Positions 26,067 through 34,362 of a DNA stretch of 64,000 bases are shown here, piece after piece. The stretch lies in the NCBI RefSeq assembly GCF_947489565.1, contig NZ_CANLEA010000007.1, positions 62,001 through 126,000 on the forward strand, given 5' to 3'. The notes under the pieces are model-generated. The model did no database searches. It saw only the letters and a program-made list of their open reading frames with translations, and had not been told where the DNA came from. This stretch comes from an uncultured Kordia sp. (GTDB lineage Bacteria > Bacteroidota > Bacteroidia > Flavobacteriales > Flavobacteriaceae). The position numbers and the translations under genes are program-made. Position 1 is the first letter of the stretch, and the number at the start of each line of letters is the position of its first letter.

Positions 26067-26282
26067 ATGAAAAAAAAGAATCTAAAAAGTTTAAAGTTGA
26101 AAAGAAGTGTTATTTGCAACTTTACCAAAGAGAAGATCACTGGAGGAACGCAATATGTATGTCCTACGTTTGCCGCTGATCGTGTAACCTGTCCAGGATA
26201 TCAAGGAAATCCCGGTCCATGTCAATACCCAAAAAGTATCGGAGCGATTCGTTGTGACGTTCCTGTTGATAGAGATTTTTAA
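26067..26282 (+). CDS. GG-leader peptide, Cys-containing (lanthipeptide-like precursor), orphan
   Basis: 71 residues from the ATG at 26067. The leader is residues 1-27 with the KSLKLKRSVI pattern and a Gly-Gly at 26-27, matching the five leaders at 33104-34362. The core (28-71) has four Cys (CPTFAADRVTCPGYQGNPGPC and a later RCDVP), several Thr and Ser, and Gly/Pro, unlike the others. It resembles Bacteroidota class I lanthipeptide precursors, but no LanB or LanC homologue is in the window, so modification is not shown. Confidence 0.7.
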   Translation: MKKKNLKSLKLKRSVICNFTKEKITGGTQYVCPTFAADRVTCPGYQGNPGPCQYPKSIGAIRCDVPVDRDF

Positions 26283-26390
26283 AATACATATCAAATTGAG
26301 CGCCTTTGATATATTATGAATAGTATACCATTTTTAACTTCTCAATGGCGTTCGATTTGAGATATCAATTTTAATACATCATATAATATT

Positions 26391-27297
26391 TTAGAATTCG
26401 ATGCGGTCATAGCTATTCAAGACTTTTAGCGTCCACAAAGTTTGCATACCTGCCCATTCCAATTTCATGCCTTCACTGAGTCCGTACCAAGTGTCCCCAT
26501 CGACCATCATCTTTTTGTTTGTGAATTAGATTTGTCAAGTCAGCTTCAATAGTATCATCACTAAATAACGAGCGTAATATACTATTTGGAGTTGGAGCAT
26601 AATTTAAGCTGTGTGGCTTTTGATACAATCCCCAACCATCATCCAATCTGTCTTTACAAAGTATACCATCTGCCATGATCCATTTTCTTAAATCAGTAAT
26701 GGCTTTTTCAGCTTTTTCTCGGTTTTTAGTGTATTGTAAAAACTGAAGTCTTCTCGGGACACAAAGATTGCAAAAAACATGTCGCTCTTGGATGCGTTCC
26801 ATCTCGTCCCAAACAAATTCTTCTGCTTTTTTCATCCAAGGAATATCAATATGATGCTTTTCTAAAATACCTAATAAAGGAGCTGTGGTGCTTAACGCTG
26901 CCCATTCTTTCACTGTTTTAAAATGATCTTCACAAGGATACTCTCCTTTTGGTTGAAACATCCACGGAATTCCGCCTTTGGCAGTAGTCACACTTTCAAA
27001 ATAAGGCATAAAGTCTTTTAAAATTAACTCAGGAGTCAAGTAACCAATCTCATCTAAGGTTTCCAATGCCATAATGCTAAAAAGTGGCTGACTTTCTGGC
27101 GAAGCGGTATCAGGTTCCATGCCATGTCCAAAACCACCATCTACATTTCGGTATGCATAAACAGCATGATACACACCTTCTATATTTCCACTGCCAAAAT
27201 GAAAATCAAACAAGCGTCGTTCAATCATTCGTGCATTGGTCAGGATAAAATCTCTCGCTTTTAAAAACTGTTCTTTAGATAGCATTTGTTTTTTCAT
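26391..27297 (-). pseudogene. alpha/alpha-toroid (prenyltransferase-like) protein gene with a frameshift
   Basis: The main frame (26473-27297) codes 274 residues with toroid-type repeats (FGHGMEPDTASPES, DDGWGLYQKPHSLNYAPTPNSI). It ends abruptly at DDGRWGHLVRTQ. Shifting by one base at the CCCC run (26495-26498 on the plus strand) restores DGRWDTWYGLSEGMKLEW and AGMQTLWTLKVLNSYDRIEF, ending with TAA at 26391-26393. So an extra G has probably broken the last 30 or so codons. Function of the family is unknown. Either a true mutation or a homopolymer error. Confidence 0.83.
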
Positions 27298-27444
27298 AGA
27301 TACTTTCTAAAGATAAGTTATTTACAAGAGATTAAACTATTCGCTCATAATTCAGTTTTAAAAGTAACTTAAAAATGACTACCAAAAAGATCCTTTTTCT
27401 GGGTGAAAAAATCAAATTAATGTTATTCCACTGTTGAATAATTG

Positions 27445-27458
27445 TTACGCAATCGTTG
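27445..27458. promoter_or_regulatory. candidate operator upstream of glgE
   Basis: TTACGCAATCGTTG, about 95 bases before glgE, resembles TAACGTTATCGTTA upstream of the GH31 gene (10 of 14 bases). It may be a LacI-type operator. Confidence 0.35.
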
Positions 27459-27553
27459 TAGTTTCATAATCAGTAAGATAATCGCTTTAGAAGTAGGGAA
27501 ATTGCTTTAAATTTTACTAATTTCGGAACTTAAAACGCTAATTATTCCTAAAA

Positions 27554-29491
27554 ATGCAAAACCAAAAACGTGTCGTTATCGATCATATTTCTCCACAATT
27601 AAATGGTGGTGAATTTTTTATCAAACGAATTGTAAACGAAATCGTCACTGTAAATGCACATGTATTAGTTGATGGACATGATGTAATTGCAGCTTCTGTA
27701 TTGTACAAACACGAAAAAGAACGAACTTGGAAAGAAGTGCGCATGCACGAATTAGGAAATGATGAATGGCAAGCGTCATTTGTAGTTGAAAAACAAGGTT
27801 TCTATACCTACAAAGTAGAAGGTTGGGTAGATTATGCATTGAATTGGCAGCACGGTTCTGAGCGTAAAATAGACGACAATCAACACATTAGCTCGGAATT
27901 GCTAGAAGGTGCTGAATTGTTAAAACCATTGCTTAAAAAAGCTTCCAAAACGGAAAAAGAGTATTTAGGCGAATGTATTGAAGCGTTTCAAGATGCTACA
28001 CAATATGAAAAAGCGATTACAGAAGCCAAAAGTGAGCGTTTGCACGAAATCTTCTTAAAATATCCAGAAAAGCATTTAGCAAATACATCACACGATTTAC
28101 AAATATATGTAGACCGTAAGAAAGCGGAATTCAGTACATGGTATGAATTCTTTCCACGATCAAGCTCAGAAACAGAAGGAACACACGGAACGTTCAAAGA
28201 TTGCGAACGTTTATTGGAACGTATTGAAAACATGGGATTTGATACGTTATATTTCCCGCCAATTCATCCTATTGGAGAAGTCAACCGTAAAGGAAAAAAC
28301 AATACTACAGAAGCCAAAAAAGGTGATGTAGGTTCCGCTTGGGGAATAGGTTCACAATATGGCGGACATAAAGACGTACATCCAGCTTTAGGAACGATGG
28401 ACGATTTTAAAGCCTTGGTAGCGAAAGCAAAAGAACATAATATAGAAATTGCGATGGATTACGCTTTGCAAGCTGCGCCCGATCATCCTTGGGTGACTTC
28501 GCATCCAGATTGGTTCAAATGGCGTCCAGATGGAACGGTACAATACGCTGAAAATCCACCGAAAAAATACCAAGATATCCTTCCAATTTATTGGGAAAGT
28601 GAAGACTATAAAAACTTATGGAACGAATGTTTAGACATTTTGATGGTTTGGATTGATTGTGGCGTTCGTATGTTTCGCGTAGACAATCCGCACACAAAAC
28701 CATACTACTTTTGGAATTGGATTATTGCTCAAGTTAAAAAGAAACATCCAGACGTACTCTTTCTCGCGGAAGCGTTTACCAAACCCAAAGTAATGCAACA
28801 ATTGGCGAAACAAGGATACACACAATCGTATACATATTTTACATGGCGAAACAGCAAACAAGAACTCATAGAATATGTAGAAGAACTCACGCAAACGGAG
28901 CAAAAAGAGTATATGCGACCGAATTTTTGGCCAAATACACCAGATATTAATCCATATCATTTGCAAGGCGCGAATGAATCAAAGTACATTCAGCGATATG
29001 CGCTAGCAGCAACTTTAAGTTCAAATATCGGAATCTACGGACCCGTTTTTGAACAAATGCTCGATCATGCGATTCCTGGAAAGGAAGAATATTATATGTC
29101 GGAGAAATTTCAATTGTGTCATTACGATTGGTTCAAAGAAAACAAACTTACAACGCTCATTTCGCGTATCAATAGAATTCGCCATGAACACGAAGCGCTG
29201 CAACAAACGAACAATATCAAATTCTGTCATATAGAAAATGATAATCTTATCGGATTTTACAAGTGGAATCAAGATCGAACCAGTGAAATTTTGGTGGTTA
29301 TCAGTTTAGATCAATACTATATGCAGCAAGGAACAATTCAATTGCCATTGCACGATTTAGGAATTCATCAAGGACAGAAAGTAGAAGTACATGATTTAGT
29401 GACTGGAAACAGTTACAATTGGTATGACGAATGGAATTATATAGAATTGCATCCAACTTTACCATTCCACATTTTTGAAATCAGAAAATAG
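27554..29491 (+). CDS. glgE: alpha-1,4-glucan:maltose-1-phosphate maltosyltransferase
   Basis: Transfers maltosyl from alpha-maltose-1-phosphate to an alpha-1,4-glucan. The 645-residue product has an N-terminal beta domain (VVIDHISPQLNGGEFFIKRI, about 1-110), a helical insert and a GH13 subfamily 3 barrel. The nucleophile Asp is D377 in MFRVDNPHTKP and the acid/base Glu is E406 in FLAEAFTKP. IHPIGEVNRKGKNN and NTPDINPYHLQ are typical GlgE landmarks. It heads an operon with the maltokinase (17 bases) and glgB (3 bases). No treS is present. Confidence 0.95.
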   Translation: MQNQKRVVIDHISPQLNGGEFFIKRIVNEIVTVNAHVLVDGHDVIAASVLYKHEKERTWKEVRMHELGNDEWQASFVVEKQGFYTYKVEGWVDYALNWQHGSERKIDDNQHISSELLEGAELLKPLLKKASKTEKEYLGECIEAFQDATQYEKAITEAKSERLHEIFLKYPEKHLANTSHDLQIYVDRKKAEFSTWYEFFPRSSSETEGTHGTFKDCERLLERIENMGFDTLYFPPIHPIGEVNRKGKNNTTEAKKGDVGSAWGIGSQYGGHKDVHPALGTMDDFKALVAKAKEHNIEIAMDYALQAAPDHPWVTSHPDWFKWRPDGTVQYAENPPKKYQDILPIYWESEDYKNLWNECLDILMVWIDCGVRMFRVDNPHTKPYYFWNWIIAQVKKKHPDVLFLAEAFTKPKVMQQLAKQGYTQSYTYFTWRNSKQELIEYVEELTQTEQKEYMRPNFWPNTPDINPYHLQGANESKYIQRYALAATLSSNIGIYGPVFEQMLDHAIPGKEEYYMSEKFQLCHYDWFKENKLTTLISRINRIRHEHEALQQTNNIKFCHIENDNLIGFYKWNQDRTSEILVVISLDQYYMQQGTIQLPLHDLGIHQGQKVEVHDLVTGNSYNWYDEWNYIELHPTLPFHIFEIRK

Positions 29492-29508
29492 CTATAAAAC
29501 TTGCTACC

Positions 29509-31128
29509 ATGACTAAAAAGACCGCCAAAAACAAAACGCAATATAATTTTAACGATGCTTGGGAAGACTTGTTAGAAAACAAAGACTTTGTCAAGGCATT
29601 TCTTTCAGATGTATTGGAAGATTACATCATCAAACAGCGTTGGTATGGTGGAAAAGCGAGTCAATTAAAATATATTGAACTGTCGGAATATTTCCGCATT
29701 CAGCAACATGGCGAAGTCTATTATGGTTTAATTTTGGAAGTCAATTTTGTAGAAGCTTTCTATCAGCATTATTTCTTACCGATTGCTTTTGTGTCGGATG
29801 AAAGTTTTGCCAAAGAAGATCGAATTTTGCCAATCAGTATCAAAAATCAAGAAGGATTTATCATTGATGCCATCAACTTAGAAGCGTTTCGTAAATTGGT
29901 TTTTGAGCGTATCCAAACGGCAATTCCAAACGATCAAACACGTGTGCAGTATCATAAAAGTTTGCAATTTAACGATGTATACAAATCGTCCCGTTTTATG
30001 GGCTTAGAGCAAAGCAATACGTCGATTGTGTACAATGAAACTTGTGTGTTGAAATTCTTCAGAAGAATCTATGCGAATAAAAATCCTGACTATGAAATGA
30101 GTCGATTTTTATCAGAAAAAAAGCAATACAAAAATACGCCAGCATATCTTGGAAGTCTCAGCATTGTAGATTCCGACAAGGAAAATATTACCATCGGACT
30201 CATGCAAGAAATGGTGCCCAATGAAGGTGATGCTTGGGATTATATGTTGAAAGAATTACACAAAGTATTCCTAAATCTGGAAGCTAAAAATATAGACATT
30301 CGCAAACTACCCGAAACGGAATTATTTGAACGTTTAAGCATTCGCGATGTATCTCCAAGAATCATTGATTGGGTTGGATTGAATTTATTCCTAAAGGTTC
30401 AAAAACTGGCAGAACGTACCGCAGAAATGCACATTGCTTTGGGAAGTGAATTTGAAGAAACAGCTTTTACACCAACGCATTTTAATGGCGATTATACGGT
30501 TTGGTTGAAAAATAGATTGCTCTATCAATTCCAAAACCGATTGAATACCGTCGAAAATAATCTGCACAAACTAGAAGGTTTGTCATTAGAACTAGCACAA
30601 GAATTTTTAGACAATAAAAACAGCATTCGTAAACGTTTGGTAAATTTTGATTGGACAAAGTTGAAAGGCGAACGTATTCGAGTGCATGGCGATTATCACT
30701 TAGGTCAAATTTTGGTTAAAGATGACGATTTCTACATTCTCGATTTTGAAGGTGAACCCGAAAGTACCATTCGCGATCGTAAAGTAAAACAGCCGCCGCT
30801 CAAAGATGTAGCAGGATTATTTAGAAGCTTTCACTATGCTATTTATGCTACTATATTCAATCACAAAGACGAATACAAACGCAATCAAGAAGAATTGTTT
30901 GAAGCGGGCGAAGTATTATATACATACTTCATTGGCGTATTCTTAAAAACATACATTACCAAAATTCAAGCTGCCAATTTAAACATTGGCTACAGTCAAG
31001 AACGCATCTTTTTACTAAAATATTCATTGCTCGAAAAAGCGATTTACGAACTTGGGTATGAACTCAATTCACGACCACTTTGGGCAGTCATTCCACTCAA
31101 AGGAATCACAAACATTATCAATCATTAA
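29509..31128 (+). CDS. mak: maltokinase
   Basis: Phosphorylates maltose to maltose-1-phosphate with ATP, feeding GlgE. The 539-residue protein has a maltokinase N-terminal domain (FVKAFLSDVLEDYIIKQRWY and GGKA, the KxRWF/Y GGK signature) and an aminoglycoside-phosphotransferase-like kinase core. RVHGDYHLGQILV carries the catalytic Asp and FYILDFEGEP the magnesium-binding Asp. In many bacteria mak is fused to or next to treS; here it stands alone between glgE and glgB. The start is ATG 17 bases after glgE; the stop is 3 bases before glgB. Confidence 0.93.
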   Translation: MTKKTAKNKTQYNFNDAWEDLLENKDFVKAFLSDVLEDYIIKQRWYGGKASQLKYIELSEYFRIQQHGEVYYGLILEVNFVEAFYQHYFLPIAFVSDESFAKEDRILPISIKNQEGFIIDAINLEAFRKLVFERIQTAIPNDQTRVQYHKSLQFNDVYKSSRFMGLEQSNTSIVYNETCVLKFFRRIYANKNPDYEMSRFLSEKKQYKNTPAYLGSLSIVDSDKENITIGLMQEMVPNEGDAWDYMLKELHKVFLNLEAKNIDIRKLPETELFERLSIRDVSPRIIDWVGLNLFLKVQKLAERTAEMHIALGSEFEETAFTPTHFNGDYTVWLKNRLLYQFQNRLNTVENNLHKLEGLSLELAQEFLDNKNSIRKRLVNFDWTKLKGERIRVHGDYHLGQILVKDDDFYILDFEGEPESTIRDRKVKQPPLKDVAGLFRSFHYAIYATIFNHKDEYKRNQEELFEAGEVLYTYFIGVFLKTYITKIQAANLNIGYSQERIFLLKYSLLEKAIYELGYELNSRPLWAVIPLKGITNIINH

Positions 31129-31131
31129 TTT

Positions 31132-33042
31132 ATGGCAAAAGTAGTTCCACATAGTTTATTCTCTGACTTTGATATTGACTTATTCAAAGGCGGGAAACAT
31201 TACAAATTGTATGAAAAATTTGGTTCGCATATCATGACTGTCGATGGTGTAGAAGGAACCTATTTTGCAGTTTGGGCACCAAGTGCAAAAACGGTTTCTG
31301 TCATTGGTGATTTTAACTTTTGGATAGAAGGCGAACATCAACTCAACGTACGTTGGGACGCAAGTGGAATTTGGGAAGGATTCATTCCCAATGTTGGAAA
31401 AGGAACTACATACAAATACAAAATACAAAGTCATCATAACGACATCAAAACGGAAAAAGCAGATCCGTATGCGCGTCGTTGTGAGCATCCGCCAAAAACT
31501 GCTTCCATTGTTTGGGATGCTGATCACGATTGGAAAGATGCCGATTGGATGACCAAACGTAAAAAGCACAATGCCTTAGATGCGCCATTTTCTGTGTATG
31601 AAGTGCATTTAGGTTCGTGGAAGCGAAAAGTAGCAGAAAACAAATTCTTATCGTATACTGAATTGGCAGATGAATTGGTGGCGTATGTAAAAGAAATGAA
31701 CTTTACACATGTCGAATTGATGCCCGTAATGGAATATCCGTACGATCCAAGTTGGGGCTATCAATTGGTAGGATATTTTGCGCCAACCTCCCGATTTGGC
31801 TATCCTGAAGAATTCAAATTATTGGTTGATAAATTACACCAAAACGATATCGGAATCATCTTAGATTGGGTTCCATCACACTTTCCAGAAGATGCGCACG
31901 GACTCGGTTTTTTTGATGGAACCTGTTTGTATGAACATCCTGATAAACGAAAAGGCTATCATCCCGATTGGAAAAGTTTGATCTTTAATTACGGTCGAAA
32001 CGAAGTAAAATCGTTCCTAATCAGTAATGCTATTTTTTGGCTTGAACAATATCACGCCGATGGTTTACGTGTAGATGCGGTAGCTTCCATGTTATTTTTA
32101 GATTATTCTAGAAACGATGGCGAATGGGAACCGAATCAATTTGGCGGACGCGAAAATCTAGAAGCCATTGCATTTATGCGCGAAATGAACGAAGCTGTGT
32201 ATACAATGTTTCCAGACGTACAAACCATTGCCGAAGAATCGACGTCATTTCCAATGGTATCACGTCCAACGAGTATTGGCGGACTCGGTTTTGGAATGAA
32301 ATGGATGATGGGTTGGATGCATGACACATTGCAATATTTTGCGAAAGAACCTATTTATCGCAGACATCATCAAAATGATTTAACCTTTAGTATGACTTAT
32401 GCGTTTACGGAAAACTTTATGTTGCCGTTGTCACATGATGAGGTTGTGTATGGAAAACATTCCATTTTGGGAAGAATGCCAGGCGATGAATGGCAACGCT
32501 TTGCGAATTTACGTTTGTTGTACAGTTATATGTTTACACATCCAGGGACAAACTTACTCTTTCAAGGTTCAGAATTTGGACAAAGTGAAGAATGGAATTT
32601 TGAGCAAAGTCTCGATTGGCATTTGCTGGAATATGACGTGCATAAAGGAGTGCAAACGCTCATCAAGGATTTAAACAATCTCTACAAAACGGAACCAGCA
32701 TTACACGAAAAACAATTTACAGCAGATGGTTTTGAGTGGATCGATTATAACGATGCTGGAAACTCAGTATTAATCTATATCCGCAAAGGAAAAAAGCCAG
32801 CAAATGATTTGGTGATTGCGTGTAATATGACACCAATTCCACATGAAAACTATCGTATTGGATTGCCAAGAAAAGGAAATTTGCAAGAAATCTTCAACAG
32901 TGACTTAAAACAATACGCTGGAACGAACGATTTTGTAAATACCAAAGTTACTTCTGATGAACTTGAATGGCAATTCAGAAATCATTCTACAGAAATAAAA
33001 ATTCCGCCGTTAGGAATGGTCGTATTAAAATATAGATCTTAA
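31132..33042 (+). CDS. glgB: 1,4-alpha-glucan branching enzyme
   Basis: Introduces alpha-1,6 branches in the glucan. The 636-residue product begins with a CBM48-like beta-sandwich (YFAVWAPSAKTVSVIGDFNF), followed by a GH13 barrel. The nucleophile Asp is D315 in GLRVDAVAS, the acid Glu is E368 in TIAEESTSFP, and SHDEVVYGK follows. NLLFQGSEFGQSEEW and the C-terminal IPPLGMVVLKYR are family-typical. Compared with glgB of enteric bacteria the N1 domain is absent, as in many shorter members. Last gene of the glgE-mak-glgB operon. Confidence 0.97.
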   Translation: MAKVVPHSLFSDFDIDLFKGGKHYKLYEKFGSHIMTVDGVEGTYFAVWAPSAKTVSVIGDFNFWIEGEHQLNVRWDASGIWEGFIPNVGKGTTYKYKIQSHHNDIKTEKADPYARRCEHPPKTASIVWDADHDWKDADWMTKRKKHNALDAPFSVYEVHLGSWKRKVAENKFLSYTELADELVAYVKEMNFTHVELMPVMEYPYDPSWGYQLVGYFAPTSRFGYPEEFKLLVDKLHQNDIGIILDWVPSHFPEDAHGLGFFDGTCLYEHPDKRKGYHPDWKSLIFNYGRNEVKSFLISNAIFWLEQYHADGLRVDAVASMLFLDYSRNDGEWEPNQFGGRENLEAIAFMREMNEAVYTMFPDVQTIAEESTSFPMVSRPTSIGGLGFGMKWMMGWMHDTLQYFAKEPIYRRHHQNDLTFSMTYAFTENFMLPLSHDEVVYGKHSILGRMPGDEWQRFANLRLLYSYMFTHPGTNLLFQGSEFGQSEEWNFEQSLDWHLLEYDVHKGVQTLIKDLNNLYKTEPALHEKQFTADGFEWIDYNDAGNSVLIYIRKGKKPANDLVIACNMTPIPHENYRIGLPRKGNLQEIFNSDLKQYAGTNDFVNTKVTSDELEWQFRNHSTEIKIPPLGMVVLKYRS

Positions 33043-33051
33043 GTATTGACA

Positions 33052-33076
33052 CAAAAAAGCGAACCTAAGTCCGCTT
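33052..33076 (-). terminator. terminator for the first GG-leader peptide (minus strand)
   Basis: On the minus strand AAGCGGAC-TTAG-GTTCGCTT is followed by TTTT. The 8-base stem includes one G-T pair. It lies after the stop of the peptide gene 33104-33286 and is convergent with glgB. Confidence 0.75.
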
Positions 33077-33103
33077 CAACAATACTTTCTGAAGTTATAT
33101 TTA

Positions 33104-33286
33104 TTAATTAGTATAGTCAGTTATTTCTTGTGAAATTTCGATAGTCGCCTCAATAATTTCGATACAGATAGTACCCAAAGTACAGGTCATAGAAGCAGTC
33201 ATGCTACCGCCATTCACTTTAGCAGTTTCTATATTTGAAATCGCTCTTTTCTTAAGATCTAATGATTTTAAAGTTCTTTTTTTCAT
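33104..33286 (-). CDS. GG-leader peptide 1 (two Cys)
   Basis: 60 residues. Leader residues 1-27: MKKRTLKSLDLKKRAIS, then a short NIETAKVN stretch and GG at 26-27. Core: SMTASMTCTLGTICIEIIEA and on to EITDYTN at the end. The C-T-L-G-T-I-C spacing recurs in peptide 2 (CTFGVFC). The leader motif KSLxLKK matches Bacteroidota class I lanthipeptide or GG-cleaved peptides. It has its own terminator at 33052 and is separated from peptide 2 by 158 bases containing another terminator, so it is probably transcribed on its own. Modification and function unknown. Confidence 0.8.
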   Translation of the reverse strand: MKKRTLKSLDLKKRAISNIETAKVNGGSMTASMTCTLGTICIEIIEATIEISQEITDYTN

Positions 33287-33387
33287 AGTTAAATTTTTGA
33301 ATGAATTAAAAAAAGTGCTTTAAAAGTAAGAAGAGTAGTTGGAGCAGAAATCGTACAATTTGTAGTAAAAATTATTTCATGTTGCTC

Positions 33388-33417
33388 ATAAAAAAAGCGA
33401 ACTAAAAAGCTCGCTTT
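33388..33417 (-). terminator. terminator for the GG-leader peptide 2-5 run (minus strand)
   Basis: Arms AAAGCGA (33394-33400) and TCGCTTT (33411-33417) pair perfectly around a 10-base loop. On the minus strand the stem is followed by a run of T. It ends the transcript that carries peptides 2-5. Confidence 0.8.
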
Positions 33418-33444
33418 GCATGAAAACTTATATGTGTAAAAATA

Positions 33445-33627
33445 CTAATTATTTGCACTTTCATTCCAACCATCTATAAATCCATCAATTGCGATTTCTA
33501 CGGTTACACAAAAAACACCAAACGTACAGCTAATAGATGTAATACTTCCTCCATTAAGTTTGGAAGTTTCAAAAGTTGAGATTGTTTTTTTATTTAGATC
33601 TAGTGATTTTATAGCTCTTTTTTTCAT
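33445..33627 (-). CDS. GG-leader peptide 2 (two Cys)
   Basis: 60 residues; leader MKKRAIKSLDLNKKTIS... with GG at 26-27. The core SITSISCTFGVFCVTVEIAI has two Cys with the same C-T-hydrophobic-G-x-hydrophobic-C spacing as peptide 1. Its end GFIDGWNESANN differs somewhat from the I-T-D-aromatic tail. It follows peptide 3 by 36 bases on the same strand and is ended by the terminator at 33388-33417. Confidence 0.8.
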   Translation of the reverse strand: MKKRAIKSLDLNKKTISTFETSKLNGGSITSISCTFGVFCVTVEIAIDGFIDGWNESANN

Positions 33628-33663
33628 AATATATTTTTTTTAGATAAATATTTGATATTCAGT

Positions 33664-33858
33664 TTAGTTGAAATAATCAGTGATAAATTCTACAGCATCT
33701 ACAACTGCATCCATAGCAGCATCTACAGCATGAGGAGTTACAGGCGTGTATACCGTTACATTTGTAGGTGTTGTGCTTCCGCCATTCACTTTAGCAGTTT
33801 CAAAATTTGAGATCGTTTTTTTGTTTAATTCTAATGATTTGATCGTTCTTTTTTTCAT
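33664..33858 (-). CDS. GG-leader peptide 3 (no Cys)
   Basis: 64 residues; leader MKKRTIKSLELNKKTIS... with GG at 26-27. The core STTPTNVTVYTPVTPHAVDA is rich in Thr but has no Cys, so a lanthionine ring cannot form within it. It continues to DAVVDAVEFITDYFN, an amphipathic helix-like tail with the ITDYFN end. The V-Y-T-P-V stretch also occurs in peptide 4, so these two are the closest pair. No enzyme gene adjoins. Confidence 0.8.
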   Translation of the reverse strand: MKKRTIKSLELNKKTISNFETAKVNGGSTTPTNVTVYTPVTPHAVDAAMDAVVDAVEFITDYFN

Positions 33859-33903
33859 AATAAAAATGTTTGATTTTTAGCTTTTAATAGGTGCGCAGAT
33901 TGT

Positions 33904-34077
33904 TTAGTCAAAAAAATCTGTTATTGCGTCTAAAGCTGCATCAATTGCCACCACCATTACTGGCGTGTACACAGCAGTACTCGTAGGAGCAGTACTTCCT
34001 CCTTTAACTTTTGAACTGTCTAAAATTGAAATAGTTTTCTTATTTAGTTCTAATGATTTGATAGTTCTTTTTTTCAT
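33904..34077 (-). CDS. GG-leader peptide 4 (no Cys)
   Basis: 57 residues read directly from the reverse strand (ATG 34075-34077, TAA 33904-33906). Leader MKKRTIKSLELNKKTIS then ILDSSKVKGG. Core STAPTSTAVYTPVMVVAIDA then ALDAITDFFD. It shares VYTPV and the C-terminal I-T-D-F-F-D end with peptide 3. No Cys. It lies 45 bases upstream of peptide 3. Confidence 0.8.
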   Translation of the reverse strand: MKKRTIKSLELNKKTISILDSSKVKGGSTAPTSTAVYTPVMVVAIDAALDAITDFFD

Positions 34078-34188
34078 AATTAATGTTTTGGTAGTTAGTT
34101 CTTAAGTTATTTCTCTGTCTCAAAGAAATAGTAGAGAATGCTTTACAAGTTTAAATGTATGTAAAGACGTATTTCAATTCAACTAAAG

Positions 34189-34362
34189 TTATTCATTATC
34201 TAAATAGTCAATCAAAGCATCAGCCGCAGCTGCAGTCGCATATCCAACAGTTGCCAAATATGCTGTCCAAACAGAATATGATCCTCCTTGTATTTTATCA
34301 GTTTCAATAGTTGAAATTGTTTTTTTATTTAATTCTAATGATTTAATGGTTCTTTTTTTCAT
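34189..34362 (-). CDS. GG-leader peptide 5 (no Cys)
   Basis: 57 residues read directly from the reverse strand (ATG 34360-34362, TAA 34189-34191). Leader MKKRTIKSLELNKKTIS then TIETDKIQGG. Core SYSVWTAYLATVGYATAAAA then DALIDYLDNE. Very Ala-rich, aromatic, no Cys, and ends in an I-D-Y variant of the tail. It is the first gene of the run of four and 111 bases ahead of peptide 4. Confidence 0.78.
   Translation of the reverse strand: MKKRTIKSLELNKKTISTIETDKIQGGSYSVWTAYLATVGYATAAAADALIDYLDNE

Noticed and set aside
33104-34362. CRISPR-like or tandem-repeat DNA reading of the peptide array
   Set aside because: Repetition comes from conserved leader codons; spacing is uneven and cores differ, so this is a gene family and not a repeat-spacer array.
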